A DNA stretch of 48,139 nucleotides from JABDPF01 sp036351055 (lineage in GTDB: Bacteria; Pseudomonadota; Gammaproteobacteria; Xanthomonadales; SZUA-36): the NCBI GenBank assembly GCA_036351055.1, contig JAZBOH010000247.1, positions 1-48,139 on the forward strand. Reading direction: 5' to 3'. A program made the translations under genes and the position numbers. The number at the start of each line of letters is the position of its first letter. The first letter of the stretch is position 1. Below are positions 17,321-25,824 of the stretch, piece after piece. Under the pieces are notes generated by a model. The model was not told where the DNA came from. It saw nothing but the letters and a program-made list of their open reading frames with translations, and did not search any database.

Positions 17321-18320
17321 CGTTGTAGATTCCAATGTAAAGTTCTCCTTCCGTATCCACGCTGGCCCGGTGCATACCCGAGGTATTGAAGGTCAGTGAT
17401 AAGTGACCCTGTGGGTCGACGGCTATGATTCCACCACGGCCGCCCATTTCGACCAGTTTCTGCATGACGACCTGGTCGGCAGCTTCCTGCAGGCTGGCTC
17501 CCGTGTACTCGATGCGGGCGCAGATATCGCGCGCGGCGGTGGCCCGGATAAAGTATTCCCCGTGCCCGGTAGCGCTGACAGCGCAGGAGTTGTTGTCAGC
17601 ATACGTGCCCGCCCCAATCACAGGGACGTCGCCAATCCGGCCCCAGCGTTTGTTGGTCATACCGCCGGTAGAAGTCGCTGCCGCGAGGTTGCCCTGCGCG
17701 TCCAGGGCGACGGCGCCCACGGTCGACAGCCAGCTGTCCGGCTCACGTCGTGCCTGTGCTGTTTCCATGGCCTTGGCTTCCTGGAGTTGCTGCCAGCGGC
17801 GCTCGGTGCGGAAATATGCATCGTCTTCAAAAACGATACCCTGTTCACGGGCAAAAGCTTCTGCGCCCGGCCCGGCCAGCATCACGTGCGCGGACCCTGA
17901 CATTACCTTGCGTGCCAGCAGTACCGGGTTGCGCACGTTGTGCACGCCTGCGACCGCCCCGGCATTCAGCGTTCGGCCATCCATGATGGAAGCATCCAGT
18001 TCGTTGACACCTTCAGAGTTGAATACGGCCCCGCGCCCCGCGTTGAAAAACGGAGCGTCCTCCAGGATGGTAACGGCCATGCTGACGGCATCCAGGCTGC
18101 TGCCGCCCGACGTGAGCACTTCGTGTCCGGCGCGCACCGCCTGTTCCAGCGTGGCGCGAATTTCTGCATCTATTTCGGGGGACGAATCTTCGCGGCTCAT
18201 ACTGCCGGCTCCGGCATGAATCGCGATGGCGACCGGCCCGGCCGGTGCGCCTGCATGGGCCTGGCCAGCCAGCACGGCAGCCAGGAAAAACAGGGTCATG
18301 GCGATTGTATGCATTTTCAT
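17313..18320 (-). CDS. Isoaspartyl peptidase / L-asparaginase (Ntn hydrolase), exported
   Basis: 335 aa. Signal peptide (about 1-23, ending GQAHAG), so unlike E. coli IaaA this copy is predicted periplasmic. The family core is present: IAIHAGAGS at the N-terminus, NAGRGAVFN, and the autocleavage site before T200 in STVGAVALD, with GRIGDVPVIGAGTYAD after it. The residue before the nucleophile is Ser where Gly is usual. It is expected to self-process into alpha and beta chains and to remove isoaspartyl dipeptides or beta-aspartyl groups. It lies 5 nt after the NUDIX gene. Confidence 0.9.
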   Translation of the reverse strand: MKMHTIAMTLFFLAAVLAGQAHAGAPAGPVAIAIHAGAGSMSREDSSPEIDAEIRATLEQAVRAGHEVLTSGGSSLDAVSMAVTILEDAPFFNAGRGAVFNSEGVNELDASIMDGRTLNAGAVAGVHNVRNPVLLARKVMSGSAHVMLAGPGAEAFAREQGIVFEDDAYFRTERRWQQLQEAKAMETAQARREPDSWLSTVGAVALDAQGNLAAATSTGGMTNKRWGRIGDVPVIGAGTYADNNSCAVSATGHGEYFIRATAARDICARIEYTGASLQEAADQVVMQKLVEMGGRGGIIAVDPQGHLSLTFNTSGMHRASVDTEGELYIGIYNDE

Positions 18321-18325
18321 TTATT

Positions 18326-18847
18326 TCACTCCGTGCATTTCAGCCAGTACAGCGCCGCAAAAATCTTCGGGTCCAATGGCATGCCGGCATCCTGCTTCTC
18401 TCGTAGCCAGGCATCGGCGTCGGCCAGCGCTACCACGTGGGTTTCGATGTCTTCGCTCTCATCGCCTCCGCCCGGTCCGACCCGGTGCAAGTCCCGGGCG
18501 AGTACGAATGAGATGATCTCATCCGTCATGCCGGATGAAGTGGGGCATTGCATCAACAATTCCAGCGATGCCGCTTCGAAGCCCGTTTCTTCGATCAGTT
18601 CACGGCCGGCTGCTTCAAGCACGGGTTCATCGGGGTCACCATGGTCACCCACCAAACCGGCCGGGAGTTCGATGACCCTTGCATTGACGGGCCTGCGAAA
18701 TTGCTCGACCAGGACGATTTCTTCCCGGGGTGTCAAGGCGACAAGCACGACCACGGCGTGGGCATTGGGCCGTGTGACAAACTCCCAATTGTCCCGTTCT
18801 ACCAGGCTCAGGTAGCGACCGTGGTAGTGCGTCACACATTTCTTCAT
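18326..18847 (-). CDS. NUDIX hydrolase
   Basis: 173-aa cytoplasmic pyrophosphohydrolase. The catalytic part of the Nudix box is intact (E-x7-RELIEETGF, about residues 75-91); the spacing before it is one residue longer than Gx5E. A flanking VEQFRRPVNARVIELPAG resembles ADP-ribose/NDP-sugar pyrophosphatases. Substrate uncertain. It is the first gene of the long minus-strand run, divergent from the beta-propeller gene. Confidence 0.87.
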   Translation of the reverse strand: MKKCVTHYHGRYLSLVERDNWEFVTRPNAHAVVVLVALTPREEIVLVEQFRRPVNARVIELPAGLVGDHGDPDEPVLEAAGRELIEETGFEAASLELLMQCPTSSGMTDEIISFVLARDLHRVGPGGGDESEDIETHVVALADADAWLREKQDAGMPLDPKIFAALYWLKCTE

Positions 18848-18979
18848 GGGTTTTCCCTGTCCTGGCTCTGGTAAACTGTATCGATTGTATCGGGAATCCT
18901 AGCGATTGGAACCAATTTGGCCCGATCGGATCAAACGGAACCTCGACAAACAGGACCACACGGAATCCCAGGGAATCAC

Positions 18980-20347
18980 ATGTTCAAAATTTTGCGTAAC
19001 GGCGCCATCACGGTATTGATGGTACTGATGCTTTCCGCGATCGCGGAGGCACAACAGACAACTACCGAAAAAACAGTAAAACCAACCGAAAAAACAGTCG
19101 CCGAACTGGAACAACTGGTCAGTGAGGCATACGCGGCAAAGAACTGGGTGCGCGTGTACTCGAACAGCATGAAGTTGCACAAACAACGCCCCTTCGTTCC
19201 CGGGTACATGGTCAATATCGTCCTGGCCTCGGCCGCCCTGGACCAGAAACGGACCGCCTACCACTACATGCTCAAAATGCAGCAGCAAGGTCTTTCATAC
19301 GATTTTAACCAGTACGAGGAAACGACAGCGATCCGGGACACCGAGGCCTATGAGTACATCAATGACCTGATGGTCAAGGCAGGCGACCCTTCAGGCGAGG
19401 GCGCAAAGATCCTGAGCCTGAACCTCAAGCCCCTCGACCTCGGGGATATCGCCTGGGATGGCAGCCGCGATCAGTTCCTGGTCGGCACGCGGCTAGCGGG
19501 CAAGTTACTGGCCGTGGGGGACAATGGTCAAAGCGAGGTATTGCTGGAGGCCAACGATGAAAATGGCTTGTGGTCGATTGATGGCCTGGCGGTCGATACC
19601 AGCAGGAACCGTCTCTGGATCGCCAGTTCGGCGACCCCTGCTTTTGTCCGCTTTGTACCCACGGACGCGGGTCACGGCGCCCTGTTTGAATTTGAACTGG
19701 ATTCACTGAAGCCGGTCGGGCGCTACAACCTGGCCGTTGACGGGCTCCGTCACGAACTGGGTGGTGTCGCCCTGACAGCGGCTGGCGATGTGTATGTCGT
19801 CGACCGGGCTACACCCATCATTTACCGGAAAGCAGCCGCCGGCAAAAGGCTCGAGGTGTTCGCCGGTGGACCGCAACTGGTTGCGCTCACCGATATCGCG
19901 GTGACGCCCGATAACAGTCGCGTTTTTGTCGCAGATGCCGTGCTGGGCATCCTCTTGATCGATCCCGGTGCACAGCGCTCAGCCATGCTTTCTGGCCCGG
20001 AAAACCTGAACCTCTTCGGGATTTACGGCATCCAGTTCAGCGGTGAAGAACTGGTCGTTACCCAGAGCGGACTCAGCCCGCAGCGCATCATGCGCCTGCA
20101 AATGAATGCCGAAGGAACAACCGTGGAGACGGTTTCACCCATGGCCAGCGGCATCGAAGGTTTCGATACACCCGGCGTCGGTACCATTCGCGGCGGCAGT
20201 CTCTACTATTTCGCCAACCACGGCTCCCCGGACGCCGATGCAGATCTGGTATTGATGGCCACGCCACTGGCCGCAGGAAATGAAGTCAAGGCGCCGGATC
20301 TCCGCCAGTTCGAGGAGGCCCTGAGGAAAAAGGCCGGCGAGCAGTGA
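18980..20347 (+). CDS. Exported beta-propeller-like protein
   Basis: 455 aa. Start ATG 18980 (MFKILRNGAITVLMVLML) gives a Sec signal ending about AEAQ and has GGGA 6 nt upstream. After the signal comes a K/T/E-rich linker and a helical, TPR-like part (about 38-125). An SMP-30/NHL-type propeller follows, with repeated blade motifs such as IDGLAVDTSRNRLWIAS, LGGVALTAAGDVYVVD and LTDIAVTPDNSRVFVAD. Ligand or enzymatic activity is unknown. Its stop overlaps the exonuclease start (GTGA), an odd pairing of an exported protein with a DNA enzyme. Confidence 0.8.
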   Translation: MFKILRNGAITVLMVLMLSAIAEAQQTTTEKTVKPTEKTVAELEQLVSEAYAAKNWVRVYSNSMKLHKQRPFVPGYMVNIVLASAALDQKRTAYHYMLKMQQQGLSYDFNQYEETTAIRDTEAYEYINDLMVKAGDPSGEGAKILSLNLKPLDLGDIAWDGSRDQFLVGTRLAGKLLAVGDNGQSEVLLEANDENGLWSIDGLAVDTSRNRLWIASSATPAFVRFVPTDAGHGALFEFELDSLKPVGRYNLAVDGLRHELGGVALTAAGDVYVVDRATPIIYRKAAAGKRLEVFAGGPQLVALTDIAVTPDNSRVFVADAVLGILLIDPGAQRSAMLSGPENLNLFGIYGIQFSGEELVVTQSGLSPQRIMRLQMNAEGTTVETVSPMASGIEGFDTPGVGTIRGGSLYYFANHGSPDADADLVLMATPLAAGNEVKAPDLRQFEEALRKKAGEQ

Positions 20348-21228
20348 GCCTGCCCCCCGTTTACCTGGTTGACGCCAGCGTCTATATTTTTCGATCCTGG
20401 TTCTCGATGCCCGATGACTTTGTCAACGATGCAGGAGAACCGACCAACGCGGTATACGGGTTTTCCGGCTTTCTTTGCAACCTGCTTGAGCAGACCGCCT
20501 CGCAACATGTCGCGGTCGCTTTCGACGTGTCACTAACGACCAGTTTCCGCAACGAGATCTACCCCGAGTACAAGGCCAACCGCGATCCGGCCCCGGAAGA
20601 ACTCACGCGCCAGTTTGCATGGGCCCGTTCGGTGGCCGAGGCTATGGGCTTGCCGTGTTACGCCGACCCGCGGTACGAGGCAGACGACCTGATCGGAACC
20701 CTCGCTTATTACTGGCGTGATCGCGGCCACCCGGTGTACGTGGTTACCGCGGACAAGGACCTTGCCCAGTTGGTGGGTGAAAATGACTACTGGTGGGACT
20801 TTTCCCGCAACCGGAAGCTCAACGCCCGCCAATTGAAAGAGAAATTCGGTGTGCTGCCGGAACAGATGGCCGACTTCCTGGCGCTGACAGGGGACGCCGT
20901 TGACAATATCCCGGGTGTTCCAGGTGTCGGACCAAAAAGCGCGGCTGCATTGCTGGGACATTTTGGCGATCTCGACAGTGTTTACGAGCGAATCGACGAA
21001 GTTCCCTGGCTCAGTATCCGCGGCGCCAGGTCACTGCACCGGAAATTACTCGACAACCGGGAGGCGGCAGAGCTGGCGCGACGCCTGACGGCTATCGATA
21101 CGTCGGTGGAATCGGTGCTCGCCGCCCCTGACTTGACCCGGGCGGAAACCGATACCGCCGAGCTCAATCAGCTGTTCGATCGATTGTCTTTCGGTGGAAT
21201 GTTACGTCAGCGCTGCCTGCGGGCCTGA
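20344..21228 (+). CDS. 5'-3' exonuclease / flap endonuclease (ExoIX/PolA-N type)
   Basis: 294-aa stand-alone nuclease homologous to the 5' nuclease domain of DNA polymerase I. Metal-site acids are visible in YLVDASVYIFRSWF, YEADDLIGTL, VTADKDLAQL and LTGDAVDNIPGVPGVGPKSA; the last contains the helix-hairpin-helix DNA-binding element. Unlike E. coli Xni, which lacks some metal ligands, this copy seems to keep them. It may process RNA primers or flaps. The start is GTG, overlapping the previous stop by 4 nt. Confidence 0.9.
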   Translation: MSLPPVYLVDASVYIFRSWFSMPDDFVNDAGEPTNAVYGFSGFLCNLLEQTASQHVAVAFDVSLTTSFRNEIYPEYKANRDPAPEELTRQFAWARSVAEAMGLPCYADPRYEADDLIGTLAYYWRDRGHPVYVVTADKDLAQLVGENDYWWDFSRNRKLNARQLKEKFGVLPEQMADFLALTGDAVDNIPGVPGVGPKSAAALLGHFGDLDSVYERIDEVPWLSIRGARSLHRKLLDNREAAELARRLTAIDTSVESVLAAPDLTRAETDTAELNQLFDRLSFGGMLRQRCLRA

Positions 21229-21234
21229 CCCGCT

Positions 21235-21843
21235 TCAGCCTTGCCTGGCGCGCCGTACCCGCTGCCGCAACTGGCTGTTGCGCGGGAAATGCGCCAGCAG
21301 GAATTCCATCTGGTCGGCCAGAATCCGGCGCCCCTGAAGGTATACATACTCGGCGTGTGTTGGCGTAAATGGAATGGCCAGCAACTCCATGCCGGCCTGC
21401 TCGGGTGTCCTGCCTGCCTTGTGATTGTTACAACGCTTGCACGAGGTGACTACATTGCCCCAGGTGTCGATACCGCCCTGGCTCAGGGGGTTGACGTGGT
21501 CGCGTGACAGCTGGCCGTGCGGGAACTGAACGCCACAATACAGGCACAGGTACTGGTCGCGCCGGAACAGTGCCTGGTTGCTTAGCGGCGGCGTGTATGA
21601 ATCGGCAAATAGGTGGGCATGGGGGTGGGTGCCATGGGTCGCGATAATGGCGTCGACGTCAATAAAGCTTCGAATGCCACTGATGGCGTTGTAGCCGCCA
21701 TGGATGCGGTAAACCGTGGTGCCCAGTGAATAACTGACCTGGCCCAGCGTGATCAAGCGGACCGCGTCCTGGTAGTCAATCCATTCCAGCGGCATGCCGG
21801 CGATGTCGGTCCTCAGTACCTGTTGTTGTAAGTCAACGTCCAT
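21235..21843 (-). CDS. HNH endonuclease
   Basis: 202 aa. The HNH core with a zinc knuckle is at about residues 99-145: CLYCG, LSRDHVNPLSQGG, WGNVVTSCKRCNNHKAGR. The two CxxC pairs and the DH/N/H residues are intact. This family member type is widespread as a single chromosomal gene; its biological role is unclear (restriction-like or repair). It converges on the exonuclease gene with a 6-nt gap. Confidence 0.9.
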   Translation of the reverse strand: MDVDLQQQVLRTDIAGMPLEWIDYQDAVRLITLGQVSYSLGTTVYRIHGGYNAISGIRSFIDVDAIIATHGTHPHAHLFADSYTPPLSNQALFRRDQYLCLYCGVQFPHGQLSRDHVNPLSQGGIDTWGNVVTSCKRCNNHKAGRTPEQAGMELLAIPFTPTHAEYVYLQGRRILADQMEFLLAHFPRNSQLRQRVRRARQG

Positions 21844-22013
21844 TCAGCTTGCCCTGCCCTGTACGGCCGGGAACACAAGATATTGTGTCTGTGCTCTTGT
21901 TACCTGCCTATATATCCGGTTTACGGAAAAATCGCAAGCCGAGGGAATCGGCTTCCTGATTTACTGCACGTGGCATTGACCGGTTTTTGGTGGTTTACTT
22001 CCCGTTTGGAACT

Positions 22014-22033
22014 GACCGGCACAGGTGCCGGTC
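22014..22033. promoter_or_regulatory. Inverted repeat in the degQ-like leader
   Basis: GACCGGCAC-AG-GTGCCGGTC: perfect 9-bp arms around a 2-nt centre, 48 nt before the GTG start of the protease. It could be a binding site for a dimeric regulator or an mRNA hairpin. The element is clear; its role is unknown. Confidence 0.4.
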
Positions 22034-22081
22034 CAACCCGGGGAGTCTAGGGCGACCCGCCTTTTTTTAGCAGGAGATACC

Positions 22082-23446
22082 GTGCGGCAGTTTATCGCTA
22101 CAACCGTTTTTACCTTAGTGTTTACCAGCGCGATGCTGGCGCCTTTCAGCAGTGAAGCGGCGATACCGGCGTCCATCGACGGGCAGGACCTGCCGTCCCT
22201 GGCGCCGGTTCTCGAGCGCGTGATGCCCTCGGTGGTGAACGTTTACACGCAAACCCGTGTCGAGGTTCGCAGCCCGTTGATGAACGATCCGTTCTTCCGG
22301 CGCTTTTTCAACGTGCCAAACCGTTCCCGGGAACGGGTATCGCAGAGTCTCGGTTCAGGCGTCATTGTCGATGCCAGGAAAGGGTTTGTGCTCACCAACA
22401 ACCACGTCATCAAGGGCGCCGACGACATCTCCGTGACCTTGTCGGACGGCCGCAGTTTCGACGCCGAGGTGATTGGCATGGACCCGGACACCGACCTGGC
22501 CCTGATCCGCATTCCGGCCGAAGACCTGCAGGCCCTGACCTTTGCCGACTCGCAGGAATTGCGGGTCGGTGACTTCGTGGTGGCCGTCGGCAACCCCTTC
22601 GGCCTGGGGCAAACGGTGACCTCGGGTATCGTCAGTGCACTGGGCCGCTCGGCCTTTCGCGGCCTGGAGTTCCAGAATTTCATCCAGACCGATGCCTCGA
22701 TCAACCCCGGTAACTCTGGCGGCGCGCTGATCAATCTGCGCGGCGAACTGGTCGGTATCAACAGTGCCATTTTCACGCCCAGCGGGGGCAACGTCGGCAT
22801 CGGTTTCGCGATTCCATCGGCCATGGCTTTTCACGTGATGGGGCAGTTGGCCGAGTTCGGTGAAGTGCGCCGCGGCACCCTGGGTATCGTGGTGCAGGAC
22901 CTGACGGCGGAACTGGCAGGGGCTTTTGGCCTGGACAAGGGCGCCGGTGTGCTGGTGGCAGAAGTTGATGCAGATTCCACGGCTGAAAAAGCAGGATTGC
23001 AGGCGGGTGATGTGATTACGGCAATCGAGGATTACCAGGTCAGCAGCGCGCAGGATTTCCATAACTACGAAGGTCAATTCCCGGTAGATGAAAAAGTGCG
23101 CCTGGCATTCCTGCGTGATGGCAAGCAAAAGGATGTGAAGTTGAAGGTGCAGGCCCTGGACGTGCTGGATGGCAGTGATCTTGATCACAGGCTGCAAGGC
23201 GCGATTTTCGAGGATATCCCGCTCAAACAGCGTTCTGACCGCGTACGCGGCATCTTATTGACCGAGTTGAAATCCGACAGCAGGCTTGCGCAGCGCGGTA
23301 TGCGCCCGGGAGATGTCATCATGGGCGCCAACCGCAACAGTGTTCGCGATCTGGATGAATTTCGCGAAGTCGTTGGATCGATCAACGGAACCCTCTATCT
23401 GGAAGTGAGGCGAGGCGGCCGAGATTACGTCGTTCGGGTCGACTGA
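22082..23446 (+). CDS. degQ: DegQ/DegP-family periplasmic serine protease
   Basis: 454-aa envelope quality-control protease. GTG 22082 is chosen: CAGGAG lies 6 nt upstream and the product begins with a Sec signal (VRQFIATTVFTLVFTSAML). The trypsin-like domain has the triad H108 (TNNHVI), D138 (DPDTDLALI) and S212 (PGNSGGAL). Two PDZ domains follow (about residues 255-345 and 365-450). Length and the short Q-linker fit DegQ/HtrA; DegS is shorter and DegP has a longer loop. The preceding 170 nt carry an inverted repeat. Confidence 0.93.
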   Translation: MRQFIATTVFTLVFTSAMLAPFSSEAAIPASIDGQDLPSLAPVLERVMPSVVNVYTQTRVEVRSPLMNDPFFRRFFNVPNRSRERVSQSLGSGVIVDARKGFVLTNNHVIKGADDISVTLSDGRSFDAEVIGMDPDTDLALIRIPAEDLQALTFADSQELRVGDFVVAVGNPFGLGQTVTSGIVSALGRSAFRGLEFQNFIQTDASINPGNSGGALINLRGELVGINSAIFTPSGGNVGIGFAIPSAMAFHVMGQLAEFGEVRRGTLGIVVQDLTAELAGAFGLDKGAGVLVAEVDADSTAEKAGLQAGDVITAIEDYQVSSAQDFHNYEGQFPVDEKVRLAFLRDGKQKDVKLKVQALDVLDGSDLDHRLQGAIFEDIPLKQRSDRVRGILLTELKSDSRLAQRGMRPGDVIMGANRNSVRDLDEFREVVGSINGTLYLEVRRGGRDYVVRVD

Positions 23447-23480
23447 AACTCGATTCTTCTCAGTAAACTAAACGAAACGG

Positions 23481-24872
23481 ATGGTAAAAAAAGTGAGCTA
23501 TCTTTCAGTTAAAGACATTTCAGCGGAACAAAACCCAATATCCTTAAAACCCTTGCGTATGGCGGAACTGGAAGGCTGGCTGCAACTGGCCCCGCAGGAG
23601 CATAAGAGATGGATTGAAGCATCCGGCTTCAATGCCCAACCCGGCCAGGTATGTCCGATTCCAGCGCCCGAAGGCGGCATCAAGGCCTGGTCATTCGGCA
23701 TGCAGGCCGAGGGCTGGCTGACGCAGTTGGCAAGCATCGTATCAAAGCTTCCTGATGGTATTTACAAGCTGGATAGCGCCTGGAGCCGGGAACAAAGATT
23801 GCAGGCCAGCCTGGGCTGGGGCCTGGCGTCCTACCGTTTCGACCGGTACAAGGCGACAGAGGGTCCGCGCCCGGCGTTGTTGCTCGACGAGGACGTGGAT
23901 GCCGAGGTCCGCAGCCTGTCGGCGGCGCAGAACCTGGTACGCGACCTGATCAATACGCCCACCGAACACATGGGTCCGCAGCAGCTCGCAGATGCCGTCG
24001 CCGCGGTGGCCGATGAATTCGATGCCGAATTCGTGAGTATCGAGGGTGATGACCTTCTGAGCAAAAACTTCCCGGCTGTACACGTGGTGGGCCGGGCTTC
24101 CACGCGCGCCCCACGCCTGCTGGAACTGACCTGGGGTGATAAGAATGCGCCCTTGCTGGCGCTGGTCGGCAAGGGCGTTTGCTTCGATACCGGCGGCCTG
24201 GATCTCAAGGCCGCTGCCGGAATGGCGCTGATGAAAAAGGACATGGGTGGTGCAGCGCACGTGCTGGCGCTGGCCCGCCTGGTCATGCAGCAGGAACTGC
24301 CGGTACGTCTGTTGATGCTGATTCCCGCTGTTGAGAATGCGGTAGCCGGCAATGCCTACCGGCCCGGTGACGTGATCTCCACCCGCAAGGGCCTGTCTGT
24401 TGAAATCGGCAATACCGATGCCGAGGGCCGGGTGATCCTGTCCGATGCACTCACTTATGCCTGCGAGAACCAGCCCGACCTGGTGATCGACATGGCCACC
24501 CTGACGGGCGCCGCCCGCGTCGCACTGGGTGCCGACCTGCCACCGGTATTCAGTAATTTCGAAGACGTGGCGCGCGACATTCAAACAGCAGGAGACGAAG
24601 TGGAAGACCCATTGTGGACCATGCCGCTCTACCAGCCGTACCGCAAACTGATCGAGAGCCCGATTGCCGATATCAACAACGCCGGCAAGGGATCGTTTGG
24701 CGGCTGCATCACCGCGGCCCTGTTTCTCGAATACTTCGTGGAAGAGGATATCCCCTGGGTGCATATCGATACTTTTGGCTGGAACCAGGCAGACCGCCCT
24801 GGCCGGCCACAGGGGGGCGAGGCGCTGGGGTTGCGGGCCGTATTCAGTTACCTGAGAAAGCGTTACAGCTGA
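23481..24872 (+). CDS. M17 leucyl aminopeptidase family protein
   Basis: 463-aa cytoplasmic di-zinc aminopeptidase that trims N-terminal residues from peptides. Metal and catalytic residues are in GKGVCFDTGGLDLKAA, MKKDMGGAAH and the family signature NTDAEGRVILSDAL. The N-terminal domain is divergent and shorter than PepA, so the PepB or a divergent M17 group is likely. It starts 34 nt after the protease gene, which suits stepwise degradation, though the two act in different compartments. Confidence 0.9.
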   Translation: MVKKVSYLSVKDISAEQNPISLKPLRMAELEGWLQLAPQEHKRWIEASGFNAQPGQVCPIPAPEGGIKAWSFGMQAEGWLTQLASIVSKLPDGIYKLDSAWSREQRLQASLGWGLASYRFDRYKATEGPRPALLLDEDVDAEVRSLSAAQNLVRDLINTPTEHMGPQQLADAVAAVADEFDAEFVSIEGDDLLSKNFPAVHVVGRASTRAPRLLELTWGDKNAPLLALVGKGVCFDTGGLDLKAAAGMALMKKDMGGAAHVLALARLVMQQELPVRLLMLIPAVENAVAGNAYRPGDVISTRKGLSVEIGNTDAEGRVILSDALTYACENQPDLVIDMATLTGAARVALGADLPPVFSNFEDVARDIQTAGDEVEDPLWTMPLYQPYRKLIESPIADINNAGKGSFGGCITAALFLEYFVEEDIPWVHIDTFGWNQADRPGRPQGGEALGLRAVFSYLRKRYS

Positions 24873-24900
24873 TCTTGGCGGAAGAATTAGGAGAGGATTT

Positions 24901-25815
24901 GTGAACCAGCAAATAGAAAACCGGGACATGGCTGTCGAATCGAGGCCCATTCCCCAGGAAGCCTTCGACTGGTACGACGAGTATGCACATGGCTTGATCG
25001 ACCGGCGCACGTTCATGTCACGGTTGGCCGGGCTGGCCGGCCTGGGTTTCAGCATGGCGGTCCTGACCTCCGCCTTGTTGCCCAACTATGCCGAAGCCGA
25101 GCAGGTTTCATTCAACGACCCGGCCATCAAGGCGACCTACGCCCGTTTTTCCTCGCCCCGGGGTCACGGCGAATGCCAGGGTTACCTGGTTGTACCACGG
25201 GAACTCGCGGGCCAGGCGCCGGTGGTCCTGGTCGTGCACGAAAACCGCGGGTTGAACCCCTACGTCAAGGACGTCGCCCGGCGCTTGGCCTTGCAGGGTT
25301 TTGTCGCGTTTGCTCCGGACGTCCTGTACCCGATCGGCGGTTATCCTGGCAACGATGACGAAGGCCGCGCCATGCAGAGAGGCATGGATCGGGCCATGAT
25401 GGAAGAGGATTTTATCGCGGCGGCCCGCTTTCTCAAGAGCCACGAACTGAGCAACGGCAAGCTGGGCGCCGTGGGTTTCTGCTTTGGCGGCTATATCGTG
25501 AACATGCTGGCTGCCACCATCCCGGACGAACTGGATGCCGGTGTGCCTTTTTATGGCACCCCCGCGGCTGCAGAGCTGCAGGGCAATGTCAAATCACCCT
25601 TGATGCTCCAGTTTGGCGGTCTTGATGAACGTGTCAATGCCAGCTGGCCGGAATACGAAAAAGTGCTCAAGTCCAATGGCGTCGACTACGTCGCCCACGT
25701 GTACGAGGGAGTGAACCACGGTTTCCACAACGACTCCACCGGGCGCTACGCCCCGGAAGAGGCGGAACTGGCCTGGTCCCGGACCATCGGGTTTTTCAAC
25801 AAATACCTGCGGTAG
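24901..25815 (+). CDS. Dienelactone hydrolase family protein, Tat-type signal
   Basis: 304-aa alpha/beta hydrolase. The N-terminal region has a twin-arginine-like DRRTFMSRL followed by a hydrophobic stretch (about 35-60), so periplasmic export by Tat is likely; about 34 residues precede the motif, which is common in this group. Catalytic triad: C194 (GFCFGG), D242 (GGLDERV) and H273 (VNHGFHN). Cys as nucleophile is typical of dienelactone hydrolases. The substrate is unknown. The start is GTG with GGAG upstream, 28 nt after the aminopeptidase stop. Confidence 0.87.
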   Translation: MNQQIENRDMAVESRPIPQEAFDWYDEYAHGLIDRRTFMSRLAGLAGLGFSMAVLTSALLPNYAEAEQVSFNDPAIKATYARFSSPRGHGECQGYLVVPRELAGQAPVVLVVHENRGLNPYVKDVARRLALQGFVAFAPDVLYPIGGYPGNDDEGRAMQRGMDRAMMEEDFIAAARFLKSHELSNGKLGAVGFCFGGYIVNMLAATIPDELDAGVPFYGTPAAAELQGNVKSPLMLQFGGLDERVNASWPEYEKVLKSNGVDYVAHVYEGVNHGFHNDSTGRYAPEEAELAWSRTIGFFNKYLR

Positions 25816-25824
25816 CAGCCGGGT

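Noticed and set aside
21235..21843. HNH nuclease as part of a defence island, CRISPR or intron
   Set aside because: No methyltransferase, Cas gene, repeats, or intron-like boundaries surround it; it is a single chromosomal gene.
23742..25085. A 447-residue minus-strand frame
   Set aside because: It is opposite the M17 aminopeptidase and the start of the dienelactone hydrolase gene, both with intact motifs.
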